From Chitinophagales bacterium (GTDB lineage: Bacteria > Bacteroidota > Bacteroidia > Chitinophagales > UBA2359), in contig JAWKLZ010000002.1 of assembly GCA_041392475.1 (NCBI GenBank), positions 124,001 to 188,000 on the forward strand: a stretch of DNA of 64,000 nt, in the 5' to 3' direction. The notes below the pieces were generated by a model. The model did not search any database. It worked only from the letters and a program-made list of their open reading frames with translations, and was not told the origin of the DNA. Position 1 is the first letter of the stretch; every line of letters begins with the position of its first letter. Position numbers and translations under genes: made by a program. This document shows positions 57,430-64,000 of the stretch, piece after piece.

Positions 57430-58044
57430 ATGATTCAAACAAATGTAATCACCCCTACACTCATCCAAAATGCGATGACGTATCAGGCTTATCGTCAGTT
57501 GATAGATGATTTATTGGTAGAAGGCAAAACGACAGGGCCAATTCAATCCGAGGCAATGACTCATTATACAGAAATGAATGTAGTCCGTATGAAACGACTG
57601 GACAAACGCACCCAATTGAATGAAACGCTGATAGAACAACTTGCAGCTATTGACAAACCTCTGATTTGGTTGGTTATATCAGAAGCTTGGTGCGGAGATG
57701 CAGCTCAAATTGTACCTGTTTTAGCTACAATGGCTGATCAAACACCCAATATTGAATTGAAGTTAATCCTGAGAGATCATCATTTGGACATCATGGATGC
57801 TTATTTGACTAACGGCGCAAGGGGCATTCCCAAATTGATTGTTTTGGATGCCACTACTTTAGAAGAAATCGCTACTTGGGGACCTCGACCTCAACCAGCT
57901 CAAGAACTCCTCTATGAATACAAAACAAATCCCAACGAGTCTTATGCTGAGTTTTCTAAGCGTTTGCAGCTTTGGTATGCCAGAGATAAAACTGTACATA
58001 TCCAAAAGGAGTTGTCCGAAATGATAAGTACATTTGGTAGGTAA
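57430..58044 (+). CDS. Thioredoxin-fold protein lacking the second active-site Cys
   Basis: The product is a 204-residue cytoplasmic protein. The core IWLVISEAWCGDAAQIVPVLATMAD aligns with the thioredoxin active-site segment, but the usual C-x-x-C is C-G-D-A, leaving a single cysteine. GARGIPKLIVLD has the cis-Pro of the fold. This fits the thioredoxin-9-like family found in Bacteroidota and Firmicutes, with unknown substrate. A single Cys suggests a thiol-based role other than classical disulfide reduction. It is followed by a terminator and is convergent with secDF. Confidence 0.85.
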   Translation: MIQTNVITPTLIQNAMTYQAYRQLIDDLLVEGKTTGPIQSEAMTHYTEMNVVRMKRLDKRTQLNETLIEQLAAIDKPLIWLVISEAWCGDAAQIVPVLATMADQTPNIELKLILRDHHLDIMDAYLTNGARGIPKLIVLDATTLEEIATWGPRPQPAQELLYEYKTNPNESYAEFSKRLQLWYARDKTVHIQKELSEMISTFGR

Positions 58045-58074
58045 GGAATAAATGAAAATGGACGAATATTGACA

Positions 58075-58097
58075 GACTTGCTTTTTGTAAGCAAGTC
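58075..58097. repeat. Small perfect hairpin after the thioredoxin-like gene
   Basis: GACTTGCTT (58075-58083) pairs with AAGCAAGTC (58089-58097) over TTTGT. It lies 31 bp after the stop codon and just before the stronger terminator, and may assist it. Confidence 0.45.
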
Positions 58098-58111
58098 CAT
58101 AAATGAATAAA

Positions 58112-58140
58112 GCCGAGCTTAAATAATAAGCTCGGCATTT
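58112..58140. terminator. Bidirectional terminator between convergent genes
   Basis: GCCGAGCTTA (58112-58121) pairs perfectly with TAAGCTCGGC (58127-58136) over AATAA. ATTT follows on the plus strand and TTTATT on the minus strand. It sits between the ends of the thioredoxin-like gene and secDF and can serve both. Confidence 0.75.
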
Positions 58141-58218
58141 ATCCCCAAATTTAGGCACTACTCAAATCACGATATTTCACTATGGAAATATCAAATATAA
58201 ATATAGTTGTTTCTATTT

Positions 58219-61200
58219 TTATGCACCTACTTTTTTGCCCTTTCTATTGTTGTTTCTACTTTTAGCAAGCGGGGTTTGAGCTGCTTTTTTCTTTGCTGCA
58301 TATTCTGATAAATCCACTACAAGCGGTGTTGCAATAAAGATAGATGAATAAGTACCTACAACGATACCAATCGTTAAGGCAAAAGCAAAACCTTTGATAA
58401 CCTCTCCTCCAAAGATAAACAATATTAAGACAACTAACAAGGTCGTAAGTGAAGTAACTACTGTTCGACTAAGCGTACTATTGATTGCTTCATTCACCAC
58501 TTCTTTTTCTTCCTTCTTAGGATTCAATTGTAAATACTCTCTAATACGGTCAAATACAATCACTGTATCGTTTATAGAGTAACCGATTACTGTCAGCAGA
58601 GCTGCAATAAAGTTTTGGTCAATCTCCATTGAGAAAGGTAAAATCCCTGGGAACAAAGAAAACAATGTTAACAATATCATGGAATCATGGAAAACACACA
58701 AAACTGCTGCCAAACCAAATTGCCATCTACGGAAACGGAACAAGATGTAAAGGAAAATACCCAACAATGCAAAAATAGTAGCATAATAAGCTCCTCTAGT
58801 AATATCATCCGCAATCGTAGGGCCTACTTTCTGAGAACTTTGGATGTAGTTTTCTTGAAAGTCCTTCAAATTTGTTGCACCTACCATAGAACCCAAACCA
58901 TCAAATAGTTTCTGCTCTACTTGTCCTCCCGCTTTCTCATCATCACTGTCAATCAAATAACTAGTGGTGATTTTCTTTTGTGTATTGGTGTCATAGTCTC
59001 TCACCAATGGACTTGCTTCCAATGGTTTTTCCAAGGCGTTTCTTATGTCTGCATTTGTCACATCTTTTTTCAAATCCACTACATACGTCCAGCCTCCTTT
59101 GAAGTCTACTCCTAATTCAAACCCTCTGACTGCAAAAGAAATCAAACCAATAACGATCAAAGCACCTGAAAGCACATAAGTAATCTTACGCATACTCAAG
59201 AAATCAATGCTCAAGTTCTTGAACATTCCTTCTGTCATTTTAGTCGAATACTGTATTTCTTTGCCTTTTCCTATCCACCAATCAATCGCCAATCGGGTAA
59301 GTAAGATGGCTGTAAACAAAGAAGACAAAATACCGATAATCAATACCGTAGCAAAACCCAATACTGGCCCTAATCCGAAGTAGTAAAGAATTGCAGCTGT
59401 AATCAAAGTTGTGATGTTCGCATCAATAATTGCAGAATAAGATTTGCTATATCCATCTTGAATCGCTTTTCGCAGTCCTGTACCTCTCGCCAATTCTTCT
59501 CGAATACGTTCAAAAATGATTACGTTCGCATCCACTGCCATACCAATCGTCAATACAATACCCGCCATACCAGGTAAGGTAAGCGTTGCACCCAATGAAG
59601 CCAATATACCAATCACAAAAAACAAGTTGGCTAATAGTGCTAAGTCGGCAACAATTCCAGAACTTCCGTAATAGAAAATCATGAATACCAACACCAACAA
59701 CATTCCCACCAATAAAGAGGTTAAGCTCGCTTGAATAGATTTTGCTCCCAAAGTAGGGCCGACAATAGCTTCCTCTACAATATAGGGTTTTGCAGGAAGT
59801 TTACCTGCTTTCAAGATATTTGCAAGGTCTTGCGCCTCTGCAAGGTCAAAATTACCTGTAATTTGTGAACGCCCGCCTCCGATTTCAGCTTGTACAACAG
59901 GAGCAGAATACACCCGATTGTCCAATACGATTGCCACACTTTTTCCGAGATTTTCTCGTGTCAGTTGCTTCCATTTTTTCGCTCCCTCTGCATTCATATC
60001 CATGCTTACCACAATCTGCTGATTGTAGTCATTGTCTTGTCGAGCATCCGTAATCACGTCGCCCTCCATTGGAGCTTTGAAGTCACTACCATAGCGACTT
60101 TTAATTCCATAAAACTCGTACAAATTGGGATTATCTGCAATACCAGCAGCTTTTGCACCCAATAACAATTTGAAGTTTTCGGGGAAAGCAGCACGTACTT
60201 CAGGATATTTCAGATATTGAAAAAGCTGAGCAGTATCTTTTCCTTCAATATATCCCAAAATAGCAGACCCTGTTCCTCCAAATTGAATCAAACTCATAAA
60301 AGGATTTTGAACACTGCCATTCGCATTGTCTGCATCAGGAATCAAAGAAGTATTGTCTGTTGAGTCATTAGCAGCCAAAAGGCTGTTTTCCTCAGTAGCA
60401 GTTGTATCTGCTGATTCTGCTATATCTTCGAGATTTGTTGTGTCAGTTACAGCTACTTCTGTATTCGTTTCCGCTTTATCTGCACTAGTAATCCCTTTTT
60501 CTGCATCCAATCTTTCTCTAACGATTCTATCTGCTTCTGCAAAGCGATTCACCAAATCCTGACTAAGTGCATAAGTTTCCCAAAACTCTAGCTGAGCCGT
60601 CGCTTGAAGTAATTTTCTAATCCTTTCAGGATCATCTACACCAGGCAGTTCCACAACGATTCGGTTGGTAGCAGGGAGCAAATTGATATTGGGTTGCGTT
60701 ACTCCAAACCTGTCAATACGAGCACGTAAGATTTCAAACGTGCGTTTTACCGCATCATCGGCTTCTTTTTTGATTGCCGCCAATACTACGTCATTGGAAT
60801 CGTTAGGTCCGATAATACCTTGGTTTTCTACCGTAGAAAAGATAGGAGCTAGTTGAGCATTGCCATCAATGCTTTCAAATGACTCTCCGAAAAGCGTAAC
60901 AAAACCTCTGTTATCACTTTTCAACTTTTCTTTGGCTTGTGCAACGGCTTGTGTAAACGTAGCATTTGTGCTGTTGTTCGCCATTTTTCTAACCAATTCT
61001 TCGAGGGATACCTGTAGTACCACACTCATACCGCCTTGTAAATCCAATCCTAAATTCAGTTCGCGTTCCTTCACGTCCTTGTAGGTAAAGTTCCAAATAG
61101 GATATACCTGTTGCGTGGACATAGAATCAAGATAATGCCTTCTGATAGCCCGATAATCCGCCAAAGGGGCAGTTTCGGAAGGAACGTCTGAAGCTCCCAT

Positions 61201-61326
61201 TTCTGCTAAAGCATAATCTTGTGCATCTCCCTCTACCTTTTTGGCTATAAAGGTAAACGATAACTGAATAAGGCATACGAGTACTAGAGCGATTCCAAAA
61301 AACTTCACTAATCCTTTTGCCTGCAT
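58219..61326 (-). CDS. secDF: SecDF fusion, protein translocase accessory subunit
   Basis: The 1035-residue inner-membrane protein joins SecD and SecF, as is usual in Bacteroidota. It uses the proton gradient to help SecYEG complete export. TM1 is about residues 8-27. The SecD periplasmic part begins with LNLGLDLQGGMSVVLQV, and RIVVELPGVDDPERIRKLLQ is the P1 motif. A poorly conserved insertion rich in Asp, Thr and Asn (about 275-340) is present in P1. Six SecD helices follow TIGMAVDANVIIFERIREEL. SecF starts near GVDFKGGWTYVVDL, with its own SINDTVIVFDRIREYL motif, and ends in a basic tail (KSRNNNRKGKKVGA). Confidence 0.96.
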   Translation of the reverse strand: MQAKGLVKFFGIALVLVCLIQLSFTFIAKKVEGDAQDYALAEMGASDVPSETAPLADYRAIRRHYLDSMSTQQVYPIWNFTYKDVKERELNLGLDLQGGMSVVLQVSLEELVRKMANNSTNATFTQAVAQAKEKLKSDNRGFVTLFGESFESIDGNAQLAPIFSTVENQGIIGPNDSNDVVLAAIKKEADDAVKRTFEILRARIDRFGVTQPNINLLPATNRIVVELPGVDDPERIRKLLQATAQLEFWETYALSQDLVNRFAEADRIVRERLDAEKGITSADKAETNTEVAVTDTTNLEDIAESADTTATEENSLLAANDSTDNTSLIPDADNANGSVQNPFMSLIQFGGTGSAILGYIEGKDTAQLFQYLKYPEVRAAFPENFKLLLGAKAAGIADNPNLYEFYGIKSRYGSDFKAPMEGDVITDARQDNDYNQQIVVSMDMNAEGAKKWKQLTRENLGKSVAIVLDNRVYSAPVVQAEIGGGRSQITGNFDLAEAQDLANILKAGKLPAKPYIVEEAIVGPTLGAKSIQASLTSLLVGMLLVLVFMIFYYGSSGIVADLALLANLFFVIGILASLGATLTLPGMAGIVLTIGMAVDANVIIFERIREELARGTGLRKAIQDGYSKSYSAIIDANITTLITAAILYYFGLGPVLGFATVLIIGILSSLFTAILLTRLAIDWWIGKGKEIQYSTKMTEGMFKNLSIDFLSMRKITYVLSGALIVIGLISFAVRGFELGVDFKGGWTYVVDLKKDVTNADIRNALEKPLEASPLVRDYDTNTQKKITTSYLIDSDDEKAGGQVEQKLFDGLGSMVGATNLKDFQENYIQSSQKVGPTIADDITRGAYYATIFALLGIFLYILFRFRRWQFGLAAVLCVFHDSMILLTLFSLFPGILPFSMEIDQNFIAALLTVIGYSINDTVIVFDRIREYLQLNPKKEEKEVVNEAINSTLSRTVVTSLTTLLVVLILFIFGGEVIKGFAFALTIGIVVGTYSSIFIATPLVVDLSEYAAKKKAAQTPLAKSRNNNRKGKKVGA

Positions 61327-61437
61327 GGTTATACCATTTAAATTTTTTGAGAGAATAATATAATTAACTTACTATAATAAAACCCAATCTTAGTAGATGC
61401 ATTAGCCAGATCTATCATCTATGTTAAAATTGGAGTG

Positions 61438-61468
61438 CAAATATAAATCTTTATCTGATGGAATCAAA
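61438..61468 (-). promoter_or_regulatory. Promoter of secDF
   Basis: On the leftward strand TTTG (complement of 61465-61468), 19 nt, then TATATTTG (complement of 61438-61445). Both elements match the Bacteroidota consensus. The leader to the start at 61326 would be about 105 nt. Confidence 0.65.
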
Positions 61469-61506
61469 CGAGGTTTAGAATTTTAAGAACTGCCATTTAA
61501 CTAATT

Positions 61507-61538
61507 TTTGAGTATCAAGCAGATTTTAGTTATTTTTG
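61507..61538 (+). promoter_or_regulatory. Promoter of the asparagine synthase gene
   Basis: TTTG (61507-61510), 20 nt, then TATTTTTG (61531-61538), both exact matches to the Bacteroidota consensus. Transcription would start about 13-15 nt before the ATG at 61558, giving a very short leader. Confidence 0.7.
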
Positions 61539-61557
61539 GAATTAAAATAAATAGTAA

Positions 61558-63468
61558 ATGTGCGGGATTGTAGGTATTGTAGCTTTGACTCCAAAAAAAG
61601 AACATCTATTCGACCCTATTTCAGAAGCCGTGCAAGCTTTGGAACAAAGAGGGCCTGATCTTTCTGGTATATACAGACATCATAACGTAGCACTTGGGCA
61701 TACCCGTCTCTCTGTTATCGACACTTCCGATGCGGCCTCCCAACCTTTCACAGATGCTTCCAAACGTTATACCATCGTCTTCAATGGTGAAATTTTCAAT
61801 TTTCGTGAAGTCCAAAAATCATTGAACTTACCCGCATCTCATTATCAATCAAGCGGTGACACCGAAGTTCTCTTATATGCCTATATCCACTGGGGCGTAG
61901 AAATGCTACAAAAATTAAATGGTTTTTTTGCTCTTGCAATTTATGACAACCAAGAAGAAACACTTTTCATTGCCCGTGACCGAATGGGTATCAAACCCCT
62001 GTTGGTCTATCAAGACGATGAAAAACTCATTTTCAGTTCCGAAATGAAAGCCCTACTTGCCTTCCCTATTCCCCGTCAATTGGACAAAGTTTCTCTCTTC
62101 AATTATTTAGAGTTCAACTATATCCCTCCGCCTCATGCCATTTTCCACCGAGTTCGCAAACTTCGCCCTGGTGATTATTTGATGATTCGATTGAAGGAAA
62201 AAAAAGAAAAAATACTTCAAAAAACATGGTATCGGATTCCCTTCAATGCTTGGCTGCAAAAAAATCCCCCCTCTTATGAAGATGCCCAAAAACAATTGCT
62301 GCAATTATTAGAAGATTCCGTACAACTGCGGATGATTGCAGATGTGCCTTTGGGTGCATTTTTGAGTGGCGGGATAGATTCTTCGGTTATCGTTGCATTG
62401 GCTTCACAATACACCCAAAAACTCAATACCTTTTCTATTGGTTTTGAAGACCAACCACACTTTGACGAAACAAACTATGCAGAATTAGTTGCTGCAAAAT
62501 ACAAAACCAATCACACAGTTTTTCGACTCACCAATGAAGAACTATTTGCCAACCTTCAAACGGTTTTGGACTACATTGACGAACCTTTTGCAGATTCATC
62601 AGCACTGGCGGTCAATATTTTGAGTATGCACACCCGCAAATACGCCACAGTGGCTCTATCGGGAGATGGAGGGGATGAATTGTTGGCTGGCTACAACAAA
62701 CACGCTGCCGAACATAGGGCAAGAGAGAGAGGATTTATATCCAGTTTGGTAAAAATAGGCAGCCCTTTTTGGCGCTTGATGCCAAAGGGTCGTCACTCCA
62801 AAAGCAGCAATTTGGCGCGTCAATTAGATCGATTTGCCACAGGAATAAAAGCGGGCAACAAGGAACGCTATTGGCAATGGGCGCAATGGTTAAGCACCGA
62901 AAAAGCATTGCAGTACATGGCAGCCGACTTTGACCACATTGAATATGAAAACCGAAAACAAGAGGTTTTGCAATTCATTGCCGTAAAAGATGGTGACTTC
63001 AATGAGGTACTTTACACCGATATGCACTTGGTTTTGCAGGGAGATATGCTTCATAAAGTCGATAGCATGAGTATGTGTCAAAGCCTCGAAGTACGCACCC
63101 CATTTTTGGACCCTCGCCTTGTTGAATTTGCCTTTTCGCTGCCGAGTTCCTACAAAATCAATGCGAAGATGAAAAAACGCATTTTGCAGGATGCTTCTCG
63201 CCATCTTCTTCCCTCCGAGCTTTACAACCGCCCCAAACAAGGTTTTGAAGTGCCGCTACTTCAATGGTTTCGCACTGATATGCACCAACAGACTTTCAAA
63301 GAACTGTTTGGTCGAGAGTTTATCGAACACCAAGGCATTTTTCATTTTGAAGCGATTGATCAATTATTGAAGCAAATTCATTCAACCAATCCCGAAGATT
63401 CGGCGATTACGCTTTGGAAATTGTTGGTTTTTCAGAATTGGTGGAAACGATATTGGCTTCCGCATTGA
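61558..63468 (+). CDS. asnB: Asparagine synthase (glutamine-hydrolysing)
   Basis: Converts aspartate to asparagine with glutamine and ATP. The 636-residue protein has an N-terminal class II glutaminase domain whose nucleophile is Cys2 (MCGIVGIV), with RGPD, GHTRLSVID, FNGEIFN and SGDTE substrate-binding motifs. The synthetase domain has the pyrophosphate loop SGGIDSS (270-276), then LSGDGGDELLAGY and the C-terminal RPKQGFEVPL. Length and motifs fit the AsnB family; related amidotransferases in glycan or peptide clusters look similar, but no such cluster is present. It is divergent from secDF, and each gene has its own promoter in the 231-bp gap. Confidence 0.92.
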   Translation: MCGIVGIVALTPKKEHLFDPISEAVQALEQRGPDLSGIYRHHNVALGHTRLSVIDTSDAASQPFTDASKRYTIVFNGEIFNFREVQKSLNLPASHYQSSGDTEVLLYAYIHWGVEMLQKLNGFFALAIYDNQEETLFIARDRMGIKPLLVYQDDEKLIFSSEMKALLAFPIPRQLDKVSLFNYLEFNYIPPPHAIFHRVRKLRPGDYLMIRLKEKKEKILQKTWYRIPFNAWLQKNPPSYEDAQKQLLQLLEDSVQLRMIADVPLGAFLSGGIDSSVIVALASQYTQKLNTFSIGFEDQPHFDETNYAELVAAKYKTNHTVFRLTNEELFANLQTVLDYIDEPFADSSALAVNILSMHTRKYATVALSGDGGDELLAGYNKHAAEHRARERGFISSLVKIGSPFWRLMPKGRHSKSSNLARQLDRFATGIKAGNKERYWQWAQWLSTEKALQYMAADFDHIEYENRKQEVLQFIAVKDGDFNEVLYTDMHLVLQGDMLHKVDSMSMCQSLEVRTPFLDPRLVEFAFSLPSSYKINAKMKKRILQDASRHLLPSELYNRPKQGFEVPLLQWFRTDMHQQTFKELFGREFIEHQGIFHFEAIDQLLKQIHSTNPEDSAITLWKLLVFQNWWKRYWLPH

Positions 63469-63561
63469 GATATGAGAGGGGATATTTTTTGTGGCGGTGT
63501 GATGTTGGTATTAATTGTAGGAGAAGAGTTTGCTTGAGATTGAGGTGGTGGGCAGATTTTT

Positions 63562-64000
63562 TTAATTCATACAAGTATTGGTAGTTTTCAAGTCTATGGT
63601 ATAGCTTTCAATATCAATATCTTCAAAAGAGAGTGGAATATCCTCTACTTGAATTCTATCAATTGGAATGACCGTATGTGTATGCAAGCTATCTACTTTT
63701 TGGAATGAAATTTCTTTTGTAGGAATTTTTTTCATCTTTGATTTTTTTGACTTAGAGATATTTTTGAAAGAAAACAAGGCAGGTAAAATATAGCGACCAC
63801 CCGATGATTTGGGAAAAACATACTTGGTACCTACTATATATTTTTGTTGGTGAAAAATGCCAAAATATGCTCCCTCAGAATAGTCATTTTCTTCTTTATA
63901 CACCCATTCTATCTGCTGCGTATTTGTATCAGCCTGTAGAATAATTCCCCCATTACCAACCTCTCTTGAAATAAGATAACCACTCCCTACCCATTTTTTT
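63562..64000 (-). CDS. Unknown protein (5' end outside window)
   Basis: The frame is open from the window edge to the TAA at 63562-63564, giving 145 visible codons. A GTG at 63903 is an internal codon rather than a convincing start, because coding-like sequence (WVGSGYLISREVGNGGIILQ) continues upstream of it. The visible part has a beta-rich region with GG and aromatic residues (GAYFGIFHQQKYIVGTKYVFPK), then a Lys/Ser-rich linker (KNISKSKKSKMKK) and a C-terminal segment rich in Asp, Ile and Thr. No family was recognised. Confidence 0.55.
   Translation of the reverse strand, partial: KKWVGSGYLISREVGNGGIILQADTNTQQIEWVYKEENDYSEGAYFGIFHQQKYIVGTKYVFPKSSGGRYILPALFSFKNISKSKKSKMKKIPTKEISFQKVDSLHTHTVIPIDRIQVEDIPLSFEDIDIESYTIDLKTTNTCMN

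Noticed and set aside
57050..57430. A riboswitch or structured leader for the thioredoxin-like gene
   Set aside because: The strong hairpins belong to an element with terminal repeats and a target duplication, and they end about 120 bp before the gene.

Overview
The window looks like a chromosomal piece of a Bacteroidota bacterium, plausibly from the Saprospiria/Chitinophagia side. The reasons are: several secreted proteins ending in type IX secretion (T9SS) sorting domains of type A and type B; a fused SecDF; a DUF4476 protein; an RND metal pump fused to its outer-membrane factor; AT-rich intergenic DNA; and promoters of the Bacteroidota type (TTTG, about 20 nt, TAnnTTTG). Placement below phylum is inference. 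No rRNA, tRNA or CRISPR array was seen.

Layout. 1-10.5 kb: end of a Cys-rich secreted protein, a GAF-type histidine kinase, a lipoprotein MsrB, a DEAD-box helicase with a DbpA-like tail, an iscA-phyH pair, a DUF4476 protein, a secreted endonuclease/exonuclease/phosphatase-fold protein, an alpha/beta hydrolase, a decayed small gene and an unknown protein. 10.5-15.3 kb: a large BNR/sortilin-like secreted protein and a T9SS cargo protein. 15.4-21.5 kb: a three-gene heavy-metal efflux operon (His-rich small protein, CzcA-TolC fusion, CzcB lipoprotein). 21.6-23.5 kb: a TMTC-like membrane glycosyltransferase with TPRs.

23.5-42.1 kb is the most striking part. One reading unit of about 16.9 kb encodes a giant surface protein: signal peptide, seven propeller-like repeats, beta-helix, Ig-like domains in 249-bp repeats, 267-bp repeats, then 807/813-bp macro-repeats, and a T9SS type B C-terminus. 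It is broken by several one-base frameshifts and a scrambled repeat zone. Next to it lies a paralogue of the N-terminal propeller carrying a type A sorting domain instead.

42.3-53.7 kb: a TIR-TPR protein, an M14 carboxypeptidase, a Sua5/YciO-type protein, an internally deleted insertion sequence, an outer-membrane barrel, a frameshifted GT39 glycosyltransferase, an alpha-ketoglutarate-semialdehyde-type dehydrogenase next to a stub of a DHDPS-family gene, and an asparaginase. 54-64 kb: a lipoprotein, a eukaryote-type glycogen synthase, a 229-bp MITE with 8-bp target duplication, a thioredoxin-like protein, SecDF, asparagine synthase and the end of an unknown gene.

Most of the window is housekeeping plus cell-surface genes. 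The accessory signals are the repeat-rich adhesin, the TIR-TPR protein, the non-autonomous mobile elements and several decayed genes. No complete new multi-gene defence or mobile system could be supported.
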